From Symsagittifera roscoffensis (lineage: Eukaryota > Xenacoelomorpha > Acoela > Convolutidae): a stretch of DNA of 64,000 bases. Shown in pieces: positions 54,673-64,000 of this stretch (positions within the stretch are counted from its first letter, which is position 1; the number at the start of each line of letters is the position of its first letter). The DNA is taken from positions 40,883,649-40,947,648 of the forward strand of contig NC_087068.1 in the NCBI RefSeq assembly GCF_963678635.1, written 5' to 3'. The translations under genes were made by a program, and so were the position numbers. Under the pieces are notes generated by a model. It saw only the letters and a program-made list of their open reading frames with translations. It was not told the DNA's origin and searched no databases.

Positions 54673-56053
54673 AATTAGTTAATAGTTTTCCAACATCATG
54701 GTAATTTTACTGATGTTTGAGCTCAAAATATGTCGAGCAAAAAACCAAAAAAATTGATCCGAAATGCTTAATCCATCATTTTGTATTTTAAAAAGCGCGT
54801 GAGGGATAATATAATATATATTATTTTAAAAATATTTTCAATGTTTTTTTTTCGACCGGGTACGAGCCGTCTTGCTGCTGTTGTATTCAAAAAATAGATA
54901 AATTGAATTCGTTCATCTGTTATGTCGAAATGATGGCGAGATCAGCGTGTTTTCAAGCAGTGTTTAATCAAACTAGTGTTTCTTCGAGGACAGCAGTGTT
55001 TTGTCGGCTCTTTTACAGTTTCTTTCCTTTTATTTTTTCTGAAGTCCAATTTATGGAAGCCTTTCTAGAATGATTTTTCATGTTAAAAACTCCCTTAAGA
55101 CGTGTCAGTGTGAACAGGTGGAAAAATCCTACAACTTTTGGTACATGCGAATTGTCGTTTGGTTTTTTTTCGGAACAATTTTGTGTGACGATATTTTCTG
55201 AAAAGGTGGGAAGCTAGAAAAGAGCTGTTTGTCAACAAATTTGACTTCCAGAGCTCATTTGAGGTTATTAAATCTCAAAAAAGTCAGGCAATGTGTGTTT
55301 TTCCAAATTCAAACCTCTATAAACTGCAATGAAAACTCTTTCTTTAGAATTTTCCCCAATATTTTTTAAATCGCAAATTCACCTCACAGTTTTTCGTTGG
55401 AAAAATTTTAATCTTAAAATCTTCAATTCTGATTCAGACTAACCAGCGAAATAAATAATGCTGAAACTTTAAACGCATTTTTCAGAAATTGGGTTAACGT
55501 TAGACAAAAAATAATAAAAAATAAAAAACAATAATAAATTTAGAAAAAATGTTGACATTGAAAGTTTTTTAAACCCTTTTAATAGAAGTCAAACTATTCG
55601 TGTAAAATTTTTTGTAAAAAGTCATTGGTGGCTCGTTTTAGTCAATATAAAATGCGCCAAAAAATTGTGATCAACTGATTGGCTAATTAAATTATAGTAT
55701 AATCTATAACAGTTTGCTCAATCTGTTCAAAAATGCTGAAACTAAATTTTAATTGAGGTGAACTCGACATTCTGTGACTATCAAAGAAAACTGTATTAAT
55801 TCAAATATAAATGGAGAAACTCTTCCTCTCGTAGAGTTAGTTGGGCTACATAAGAGACTCACTTGGATGTATTTTGCTTATCAGTTGACCTTACTCTTAC
55901 CGCAGTTTCTGATGGTCTTAAAAATCGTAAAATTAAATTTTAAGGATAATAACAGAGTTCGAATTTTGTAAATTGAATTAAATTGTTTTAATTCTAATAA
56001 AATCTTAAATAACATTCATTCCCACTCATCTTTTTTGTCTTATTTATGTCTTA
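54673..56053. other. Intron 9, distal part, with a decayed family-1-like MITE
   Basis: 55006-55226 runs from GGCTCTTTTACAG to CTAGAAAAGAGCT, with near-duplicated flanks GTTTTGTC and GTTTGTC; at 221 bp it is the same size as family 1 but much diverged. The rest is AT-rich. A 65-codon frame at 55774 is discussed among rejected items. Confidence 0.5.
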
Positions 56054-56488
56054 CAGGGGCGGATCTAGGATTTTCTCGAGGGGGGGGGGGGGGGGGGTGG
56101 ATTTTCAAAAAATTTTCCAAAATTTTGACGACCTTTTTTTTAGGTCGACCAAATTGATTTTTTGAGCTCTCCCAAAGCACTGTTTTGCCCCTATTTTAGC
56201 TAAATTTTCTGCGCCACAGGCAAATTTTTGAAAAAACAGTCAAAAAAGCCGTTTTTGGGCACTTTTTGAAAAATGTTGACAAAAAAATCGCGTTTTTTGG
56301 CGCGCGCTCCTCAAAGTTAGTATATATTGGCGCCAAAGGCGCCTTTAGAAAAATTTTAGGGTCGGTCGGCCAAAAATGGATTTCTGAAAAAGTATCAAAA
56401 AGTATCCAAGTACCTTTGGGTCGGCAGGGGGTCGAATCCCTGAGGGGGGGGGGGGGGGAACATCCGCCCCCTCCTAAATCCGCCCCTG
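56054..56488. mobile_element. MITE with TIR CAGGGGCGGATYTAGGA, 8-bp target duplication
   Basis: 435 bp from CAGGGGCGGATCTAGGATTT to TCCTAAATCCGCCCCTG, flanked by ATGTCTTA on both sides (56046-56053 and 56489-56496). The TIR beginning CAGGGGCGGA and the 8-bp duplication fit hAT elements, where similar ends are widespread in invertebrates. It is non-coding; long G and C runs lie just inside both ends. Confidence 0.93.
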
Positions 56489-56799
56489 ATGTCTTATGAG
56501 CTTTAATACAACTTTGATAAGATTTTATCAGTTCATGTTTTCCTTAAACCCGCTGTACTTTATGTTTTTTTTCTGAAAAAAGTAGGAGCTATAATTTTTC
56601 GGGGGTGGGGCACACTGGGAAAGTTAAATTTTAACTTTTGGGCTTTATATAAACTTTTGAAAGTGAGTGAATTTCGTCTACACTGGAAAAGTTGAATAAT
56701 TATTCTCTCTATATAATAATGTTGATAATAATAGTCATAATCATAAAAATCATAATACGAATATTAATCGTACCAAAAAATTGCAGATATCTGCTTCAG

Positions 56800-56980
56800 T
56801 TCAAGAACATTTTTGAAGGCGGGCCTGATGAAGCAATGATGAATCGACTAAACGAAAACCCAATCAAGTTCAGGGAGAAGTTTATCGGAAAAGTGGAGAT
56901 ACAAGGCTGGGTATACTTGAATTGGCGCGCCCTTCAAGGTGCTCTAGGGGGAATCAAGCTAGACCCACAGGTCCTTATAG
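56800..56980 (+). CDS. Exon 10, residues 1044-1103
   Basis: The acceptor is ATCTGCTTCAG (phase 0) and the donor ATAG|GTACGG (phase 1). It encodes FKNIFEGGPDEAMMNRLNE, then FREKFIGKVEIQGWVYLNW and GIKLDPQVLI. A second AG 13 bases upstream (AATTGCAG) would need phase 2 and does not fit exon 9. The leftover G plus CC of exon 11 makes Ala. Confidence 0.8.
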
Positions 56981-58117
56981 GTACGGTGCAAGTATAATAG
57001 ATGAGTTACCGCTTAAAAATCAGTTTTCCGAAACACAATACAATCATTTAAACTGCTTTGTTAGAAGTTATTTCATTTTCAAAATTTTAGATATTGGAAA
57101 TATGACGATTTGATTCGTTTTATGCTTTTCTTGTCGAGGTGTTTTTTTGAGAAAATTATCATTAAAAATTGCGTTAAGCTCATTAGAATGCTAGGGTGAG
57201 CGCGACCGCCCTTCATCTCTCCCCCGAAGAACTGTATTACAAGGGCAAACTGTGCACTGGATAGGAGCACAATGTGGTATGTGTAATTCTTTGGAATCCA
57301 TAGACAAGTCTACTTTAAACATGCTAAAACTTTGACGACTTGATCAAAGGACACACAAGAACAGAGCCGTTTTTTGCTGAATCCGCTTAAACTTCACAAA
57401 TTACCCGACTTTGGCCTCGTAATAGAGTTGCCACATTTTTCATATAAAAACCCCCTCCCTTAAGAAACTGTTTTAAGACAGCCATTTCTTGATGGCCAGC
57501 CAAAAAAAAAACATTTCTATAGACGCATTTTGAGCTAATATATATCAATTTTAGGAGGCAGTGAGACAAACAATTTTTTTGATATAGAACCTATGGAAAA
57601 TCTATGTAAAGAGTCTATGGAATCTACGTCTCCTTTCACTTTAACGACCATATCTCGGGAGGATCTGGGTTTTTCTTCAGTTGTGATTTTTTTTATTGTG
57701 AATGTCGACCAATGCATTTTTGAACAGTTTTTTTGGAAGGTGTTGTCTAAAAACAGCATTTTTTTCTGGTGAGACCTCCCATCATAATTTGAAAATATTG
57801 GCGACGGAAGCGCATTTTGAAAACGCTATGGCGACAGTTTTTCACATTTCCTGATAAGTCAATCAAAAGCAGAAAACGCTAAGTCAGTCGTGAAATAGCA
57901 CCGAAATGATTATTTGCATAGTGAAGGTTTGGAATCCAATTTCTCTGATTTAAGGGTAAGGGTGTGTGTGGGGGGAGGGGGGCGGGGCTATTGGTGACTA
58001 TAGGGGACTATATATTTTTGATCTTTTAACCGGCTTCTATGGTCATAAAATACTACTACTTGGCTAACAAGGCCACTTTCTGCTTCAATCGATCAATCTA
58101 TCATACTTGTTTCTAAG
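56981..58117. other. Intron 10
   Basis: 1.1 kb of AT-rich DNA. There is a G-rich run near 57963-57984 (GTGTGTGTGGGGGGAGGGGG) and nothing recognisable as gene or element. It ends CATACTTGTTTCTAAG, an acceptor with AAG rather than CAG. Confidence 0.4.
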
Positions 58118-58377
58118 CCCACGCGATTGGATGGATCGCTTATTATATCAACGAGCTGCTGAAAATGTCACCCGAATTGAGGTATTGCACCGACAACGTT
58201 GCTAAAATGAACACTCAAGATGCGATTCATTTGATCAGTTTTTTCTTCTATGGGCTCGGCTGTATCGGCGCCGAATATTGGTACCCTTACTACGGAAGAC
58301 AAATGTCAATGCTCGTTTATAACAGTTTTCTCGAGGAGCAAAACAAACGACGTCAACAAGAACAGCTGCAGCAATAA
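58118..58377 (+). CDS. Exon 11, residues 1104-1189 and stop
   Basis: The acceptor is TTGTTTCTAAG (phase 1), with TAA at 58375-58377. It encodes HAIGWIAYYINELLKMSPEL, then KMNTQDAIHLISFF, FFFYGLGCIGAEYWYPYYG, and a Gln/Arg-rich tail NKRRQQEQLQQ. The aromatic stretch is hydrophobic but too broken by Gly, Glu and Tyr for a confident membrane helix. The in-frame stop just upstream of the acceptor (TAA within CTAAG) shows the exon cannot extend 5'. It is the terminal exon, given the poly(A) signal 84 bases past the stop. Confidence 0.78.
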
Positions 58378-58460
58378 AAAAACAGCAGCAGCGAAAAAAC
58401 AACAGAAGCACGCAGCAGCATTAACAACAAGACAATTTCCCGCATCCAAGTTAAGGCCCA

Positions 58461-58466
58461 AATAAA
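58461..58466 (+). terminator. Poly(A) signal AATAAA
   Basis: AATAAA lies 84 bases after the stop codon of exon 11, within a short AC-rich 3' UTR, and is followed by TTGTAACG-rich sequence. This is the canonical cleavage and polyadenylation hexamer. Confidence 0.6.
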
Positions 58467-58479
58467 TGATTGTAACGAA

Positions 58480-59135
58480 AAAATTTCAGACAATTATCAG
58501 TGGTTACAAGGATAGCCGGTTACTGTGCAAGTAGCACAGAATGTTCCCACCATCGTCTTAAAAAATACAACAAAACTTTTTTTAAACTTGGGATCATTTT
58601 CGGGAAACTTGGGATCATTCGCAGTTTTTTGATTTTTTGACGTTTTTGATTCCAAAACAGCGCTATAATAATGAAAAAATCTAATTTTCCTCGAGTAATC
58701 CTATTTTGTAAATTCAGCTATTATAAGCTTTTGAGCCATTAAAATAAGCTATTGCAAGTTTATTTATTCGCTCCAAATAAAACGAAAAATAAAAAAAGTA
58801 TATCAAACCAGTTTTTCTCGACACTGGTAAAGTTTTTGAGAAATTTATAATGTGGTTTCAATAACGACTTCAACGAGTTTAACATGATGTATCACTCAGC
58901 CCAGTTCAATGTTTTTTGTGGTACCTGATTTTGCGTGGAAAAAAGTAAAACACACACCCAAATGCGAAACTACTTCCCATTTTCAATAGTCGGAACAATA
59001 ATTATCACACTAGGAATAAAGTTTTTTTATATTCGTGACATTTTAAATATAACTATAATTAATTATAGTTCTTTGAAACATCTCCAAAAATCATTTATAT
59101 CAAACGATATTTTCACATCAAAAACATGTTTCATT
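58480..59135. other. Intergenic, AT-rich
   Basis: No gene recognised. A 12-base duplication AACTTGGGATCATT(T/C) occurs twice near 58586-58620. Confidence 0.3.
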
Positions 59136-59612
59136 GTTCCGACTTTCCAAGAAAGTGACTATACATTTGTGCTCGGTGTGGTTTTTTTGACTTTGAACTA
59201 GCTATTTTTGACGGAGTTTTAAAAACATCATCTGCAAAATATTGTTGTCTTGAGCTCGAATTACAAAAGATATTTTACCTGTAATCATAGTTTGTAAAGT
59301 CATGGGGGTTTAAAAATTGCCAGTACGGCCAATTTGGGTCAATAAACGCGCGATATATTTCGCGCTTTAAATGAGATTTGATCAGTAAAGAAGAATTCCA
59401 AATGGTTTGAAGTAGGCTGTCTGTCGTTATTACTGCATCACTGGGAAAAAATTATCACTTTGTACCTTATATCGCGAGTGGGGGATGCGCTTTAAAAGAT
59501 GCAACTTTTTTGAAAATGTCATCAAATTTTATAATAAGAACACTGCTTCATAGAAATTTAAAGGCAATCGGAACTTTCAGGGCTTTGCCTTGATGCGATG
59601 TCTTTTTTTAAA
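59136..59612 (-). mobile_element. Y element 10, inverted, decayed
   Basis: It starts GTTCCGACTTTCCAAGAAAG and ends near CAGGGCTTTGCCTTGATGCG. Internal landmarks GCGCGATATATTTCGCGC and TTCCAAATGGTTT are present. About 477 bp. Confidence 0.75.
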
Positions 59613-61140
59613 TAATTTGAGGTTTGTATTACTCTTGTCGAAAACGAAATCTCTAAACACGAGAGATCTTGTCACATTTTGGCAAATAATTTACTGAGCA
59701 AAAAATTTACAGCCGAACAAAAATTTCATCGAAATCATTTCGTAATAAGAGACTGTTTTTCAAATTTACAGATAAGCCAGTCAAAAGCAAAAAAAGCCAG
59801 TCAAAAGCAACGTAGATGCAAGATCGAAAATGAAATGGGCGTTTAAAAGACATTTAATCGATTATAGTCGTCTGAAATGCAATGCATTTTCTTAAAAATT
59901 ACAATGAGATAAAAATAAAGGATTATATTTGACTAAAGTTTTTTCGAAACGCAGAAAAAATTAAAATGTATCAAAAACAATCCCTTATAGTTTTTTTCTG
60001 CGTCTCGAAAAACATAAAATGTTAAATAGTTCTTCATAATTTGTTTCAAAAAGGAGAGCATAATCGATAATTACTTGATTAAATTAATATTTTTTCACTT
60101 TTAGAAAAACTGGTACTAATATCTTAATATAATCCATGATTAACTCTTAAATTTGGATGCGGCTGAACAACACACTTACAGAAAACACTGTTGACAACAA
60201 AGAACTAGAAAATAAATAACTAAGGAACGAGAAATTCTTCAAAAAGCGGAAGGTAGCTGGAAAGCAGCATACTTTACCACATTTTAAGTGGATTGCAGAA
60301 CGTTAGCAAAAATTAAAGGGATTCACTACATCGAAAAACGTGTTAAGCCTGAAACAGTATTAAGATAGATTGGCTTTTTTTTAAAATCAAAATGAGACTT
60401 TTGAGAGCATTAAATAAACATTTTGATCAAATGCTCATTGCGGTGATGGTAAGTGCTGAAACTTGATTCGCCCTGTCCTTAATTGGTCAGTATTGGTAGT
60501 TGTCACAGCTCTCAACTCGATAAATCGACTTTTTTGCTAAGAGAAACAGCTCAATTTTATCCGTAATCTTACAAAACAGATGCAGTTCAATGAAAACTCA
60601 TGGACAAAAGTGAAACAAAACGACAAATTCACAGTATTTCAATTTTTTTTTTGAAAACTATGATTTTGAACAGCTAATTTAGAAGTAGAAAATTTTCTTT
60701 TCGTTTGCACGACTACGTAAGCTCGCCCATGTGCTAATTGGCTTCCTTTGCCCAGTAAAACCTACCGTACCAAATAAACTAGCACGAGTGCTAGTTTAAT
60801 TGTGGGTCGGGTGATATCGCTAACCGATGTTTTCAGCACAGCGGGATCAGCAACTCAGTCCTAGACAAAATTAAGGGCTGTGATTCGTGCCAGCAGATAA
60901 TATACCGGGGTAAGTAGACATTAAGATCCAACTAATTAGACGGTCTGAAATTCAAGGAGCCAATCGGATCGCCTGTTGAGACACTGCTTAACCATGACAA
61001 ACAAATATGATTTTAAATGCTTTTTCGGGCACAAAATGCTTCCTATTGTTGTACAAAATAAAAGAATCATCTTAAACAATTACTCCAACATGTTCTTGCG
61101 CTTGTTTTTTTTCCGGAGTTCGAAAAAAATTATTTGTGAT
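59613..61140. other. Intergenic; small higher-GC island near 60720-60990
   Basis: Mostly AT-rich with nothing recognised. Around 60720-60990 the composition becomes more balanced and includes the 16-bp palindrome CTAGCACGAGTGCTAG near 60779. I could not assign this island. Confidence 0.3.
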
Positions 61141-62180
61141 TTAAAAAACCTAAACAGTTAAAAATACCCAGGGTCGAAGTGCTCGATTTAGTTTCGAATT
61201 TCTCGACCAATAATTGGTGTGTTTCGATCGTCTTGGCCAATTTTTCATATATTTCGACTTTTTCGATTAAGTTTTGGCATGTTTTGACTTTCTCGACCCA
61301 ACAAAAAAGTGTTCGACTTTGTTCAACCCAGTTCAGATATGTTTCGACTTTCTCAACCGTCTCGACCGTCATTTTTTAAAAGTTTTTTTTTTGTAATTTT
61401 TTTTTATTTGACCTCGTATACCAAAAAAAAAATCAAAAATTTTCTTCGAAAGCCAGAACAGCAAGGTTGTTTTTATCAGGAGGAAGCCCTGAAAGTATCA
61501 GGAGGAAGCCCTGAAAGTATCGGGAGAAAGACCTCTTCGAGGAAACCCATCAGAGGGAAGCCCCTTAAAGACTCCCAACTAATTATTGCTTCGGAGAAAT
61601 TTTGATTATTTTGAAAAAAATTATCAAAATAATTTTTCAAAGGGTCGAAGTTTGCAAATCATGTTTCAACCGTCTCGATCCAGGCTCGATGTGTTTCGAA
61701 CGACTCAAGCCAGATTGCCTATGTTTCGACTATGTTCGACAGAGGAAGAACAATTCGACCAAGTTCGACTGAGGACAAACGTTTCGACTGAACTCGACCG
61801 AACAAAAAACAATTTGAATGTGTTCGACGGTTTTGTTGTTGCCTCAAAAAACTCATATATTTTAGGACCATGTGCAGGCCTTCTCGTTGCGGTCTTGTAT
61901 ATGACCAGCAAATTTGCTGCTCTAGCTAACTGCATCTTAAAAAATTTTGTATACTGGATTTTTTGCTAAATTTATTTCAACCGACTCGACTCTAGGTTTC
62001 GATTTTGAGTTTGAATGAGCTGTAAGTTTGTGCTCGATCCTATATTTCGACCAACTTGACTTTTTGTTTTGACTATGCTCGACTTATGTTTTGACTGTGC
62101 TCGACCGATGTTTCGACTTCGTGCTCTACTTATGTTTCGACTGTGCTCGACATATGATTGGACTTTCTCGACTATCAAAT
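61141..62180. repeat. Diverged relic of the 2.8-9.9 kb macrosatellite
   Basis: Two stretches of degenerate TTTCGACT-CTCGACC units (61165-61370 and 61640-61830, resuming 61978-62170) flank a segment at 61840-61960. That segment reads GGACCATGTGCAGGCCTTCT, then TATATGACCAGCAAATTTG, then CTAGCTAACTGCA, matching the macrosatellite unit at 5430-5505. The same family therefore existed on both sides of the host gene. GAGGAAGCCCTGAAAGTATC repeats near 61482-61520. Confidence 0.7.
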
Positions 62181-63240
62181 AATATTAGTAAATTGACAAA
62201 AAATATAATCAGTGCTTTTCAGTTGATTTTTTGTGATGATGCTTGATTTAAAAATAAACTTTAAAAATCTGTAAAATGCAAAATTCTTTCAGCAAAAACT
62301 TCTTCAAGTTGAATCACCCAATCTGGTCTGAAACTGTTGTTGTGAAAACTGATACTTGAGAAGTTTTCGGTAGAATTTGCTTTTTTTTGCCGCATGAATC
62401 CTTAGATTTCCAAAAGTGAAAGGATTTCCTCTGAAACATTTAGTTTCGCGCTATGCAATTCTCCTCAATTGAGTTTGCGGGTTGGAACTTTCTGATAGAG
62501 ATCTTTCTGACGGAAGTCTTGATAAAAATTTTTTTTTAAATTCTTGACCATCTTTTTCAAGTTTTTCAATCATTTCGGAGTTTATTCTACCTTATTTGCA
62601 AATAAGAAACTAATCGAAAAAGTTACTACTTTGAGAAGAGAAATCACTATGGACATAGTTAAAATCCAACTAATGAAATTTTGAACATAGTCTTTTTACT
62701 TCTCTCGGAAAAAACCCAGCCAAATCGGAATTAGCAGTTTAACATAATAATTCCGATCAAAAATAACCAAACCAAATATTTCAAGGCATGATAACCAAGC
62801 CATATAACATGCTTTGAGAATGTCACCTGCAAATAATCACTTCTCGATTATGCTTAAGAGAATGCTATGGATTTGAACTTGAATAGATCACAATGTTTTT
62901 CTTTTTTCGTTTTTCGGAATCCTTCCCACTTATCTCAAAAATTGCAATTCAAACAGTGCAGAAAGTCCAATGCTGTTAAAGAAGATTCCTTTAGTTTTGG
63001 CAAAAAAAAACATTTTTATTTTGGAAAATGCCTCGGTTTTTTGTTGAGAAGCTATTAGGGACTTGAAAAAAGCCCATTTTTTAAAAATTTTGGTTGTTTA
63101 CTAGAAACTTTTTCATCTCAAAGATTACCTCAATAATTCTGAGATTAAGGAGTCAATAAAAAATAGGTTTCTGGATATCTTTTTTGAAGTAGCTAAAAAT
63201 TGAGCGGCTAATCTCTATCAGTAACGAGCGTCTATCAGTA
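62181..63240. other. AT-rich intergenic DNA
   Basis: No gene, inverted repeat or paralogous block recognised in about 1 kb. Confidence 0.3.
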
Positions 63241-63640
63241 ATGTGCCGAGAGAGGGGTGTGGTGGGTCGCGACCTCCTCCCTTCCCCCTCAATTCTGGTT
63301 GCCAATTTTTTCCGAGAATACTGCTTTTGTATAAATTTACGAAATCAATTTTTGGCTGACCAACCCCAAAAATATTCTAGAGCTTTCGGCACCAAAATTA
63401 CTAAGTTTTGGGGGAACGCGCCTCAAAAAACGCAATTTTCTGGTTAAATTTTTCCAAAAATTGCCTAAAAACGCTTTTTTGAAAAGTTTGCCTGCGCCGA
63501 AGAAAAAATTTGCCAAAATAGGGTCCATGTAGTGTTTTTGGTGAGCTCGGAAAATCAAATTGATCGGTCCAAATCAACTTATTGTCACAAAATTTTGATA
63601 ATTTACGAAAAATCGACCCCCCAGGAAAATTTTTTGCGAA
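63241..63640 (-). mobile_element. Decayed relative of the CAGGGGCGGA MITE, inverted
   Basis: The reverse complement shares interior order with 56090-56400: a GAYCRATTTGATTTTYYGAGCTC segment, then CCTATTTTGGCAAATTTT, then CTGCGCC, then AAAAAAGCGTTTTTAGGC and AACGCG. Terminal inverted repeats are not intact, so the ends are approximate. Confidence 0.55.
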
Positions 63641-64000
63641 TGCCACTTTTGCCCACGCACCTGCAAAATGTCCTAAATCTGAATTTATGATCACGTTGTC
63701 TCAAAACTCCATTAAAAATCCTAAGCTAGGCTTTAATCAATTGTTCCTAATAAATGCAGTTTCTTCAAAATCTGGATAAAAAATAGTACAGACTATGTAA
63801 AAGTAGAATTTTCAATCTTCTGACAATTTTTTTTTGTAAAAGCAGAATTTTAAAAAAAGGTTCAACGTAAATTTTTAATGTTTTTTAAATATTGATGAAC
63901 CTTAAGTTCCTAAAAATTCTTGGTATTTCGGGCAAGATTTAGCGCAGATGAACTGAACAAACATACTCGGCTAATCATTTCAGTCAAAAGTTATCCCGGC
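63641..64000. other. Window end, AT-rich
   Basis: No recognisable gene or element. Confidence 0.3.

Noticed and set aside
55774-55971. A 65-codon frame with LTWMYFAYQLTLLLP, vaguely like exon 9, as an extra exon
   Set aside because: Splice sites around it are poor and exons 9 and 10 already join in phase 0. The likeness to WYAYQLS is short.
60890-60925. GTGCCAGCAG...ATAC, like the 530 loop of small-subunit rRNA
   Set aside because: Only the first ten bases fit well, no neighbouring rRNA helices can be recognised, and the length is too short for a mitochondrial insertion.

Overview
The window is nuclear DNA from a multicellular eukaryote, most likely an invertebrate animal. It is AT-rich and repeat-dense, coding sequence is split by GT-AG introns of up to about 17 kb, and there are no bacterial-style operons. 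The one promoter I can see pairs a TATA box with a TCAGTC initiator, the arthropod-type form, but I do not commit to a phylum. I see no CRISPR array and no convincing structural RNA gene.

The backbone is one plus-strand gene of about 48 kb. I assembled it by hand: TATA box at 10182, first ATG at 10345, eleven exons at 10345-10366, 10812-10988, 28143-28223, 30927-31768, 32054-32379, 33270-34252, 50524-50768, 51067-51272, 53603-53849, 56800-56980 and 58118-58377, and a poly(A) signal at 58461. All ten junctions agree in phase and the exons sum to 3570 nt (1189 codons plus stop). I do not recognise the protein. It has basic nuclear-localisation-like clusters, a patch of S/T-P sites, a seven-residue acidic repeat, and an aromatic-rich C-terminal third. 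Nearly everything else is repeat, much of it inside this gene's introns.

Layout. 1-2600: an old decayed copy of an unknown ORF-bearing repeat. 2830-9920: a macrosatellite whose units carry blocks of a TTCGAC short-period satellite, interrupted by two short inverted-repeat elements and by a GC-rich, open non-LTR retrotransposon. 10200-11000: promoter and exons 1-2. 11400-22600: mosaic duplications of a decayed minus-strand retroelement-like sequence, with MITEs. 22100-26100: a 2.4 kb tandem duplication. 26290-27600: a CR1-like LINE tail split by a hairpin-ended element and ending in a 190-base ATC microsatellite. 28100-34250: exons 3-6, separated by hairpin-ended elements, a tRNA-like SINE fragment and an inverted repeat. 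34400-49800: a second TTCGAC-type satellite, then nested and tandem copies of the unknown ORF repeat, which carry a hairpin-ended element (called Y here) containing an inverted-repeat element (called Z here). 50500-58500: exons 7-11 with mostly featureless AT-rich introns. 58500-64000: intergenic DNA with more relics, including a diverged relic of the macrosatellite.

The most distinctive items are the unknown ORF repeat family (motif TPKERD-HCSH, with a conserved downstream hairpin), the double-hairpin Y elements, the helically phased TTCGA satellite whose blocks end in an inverted unit, and the 8-bp-target-site MITEs, one of which looks like a recombination product of two neighbours.
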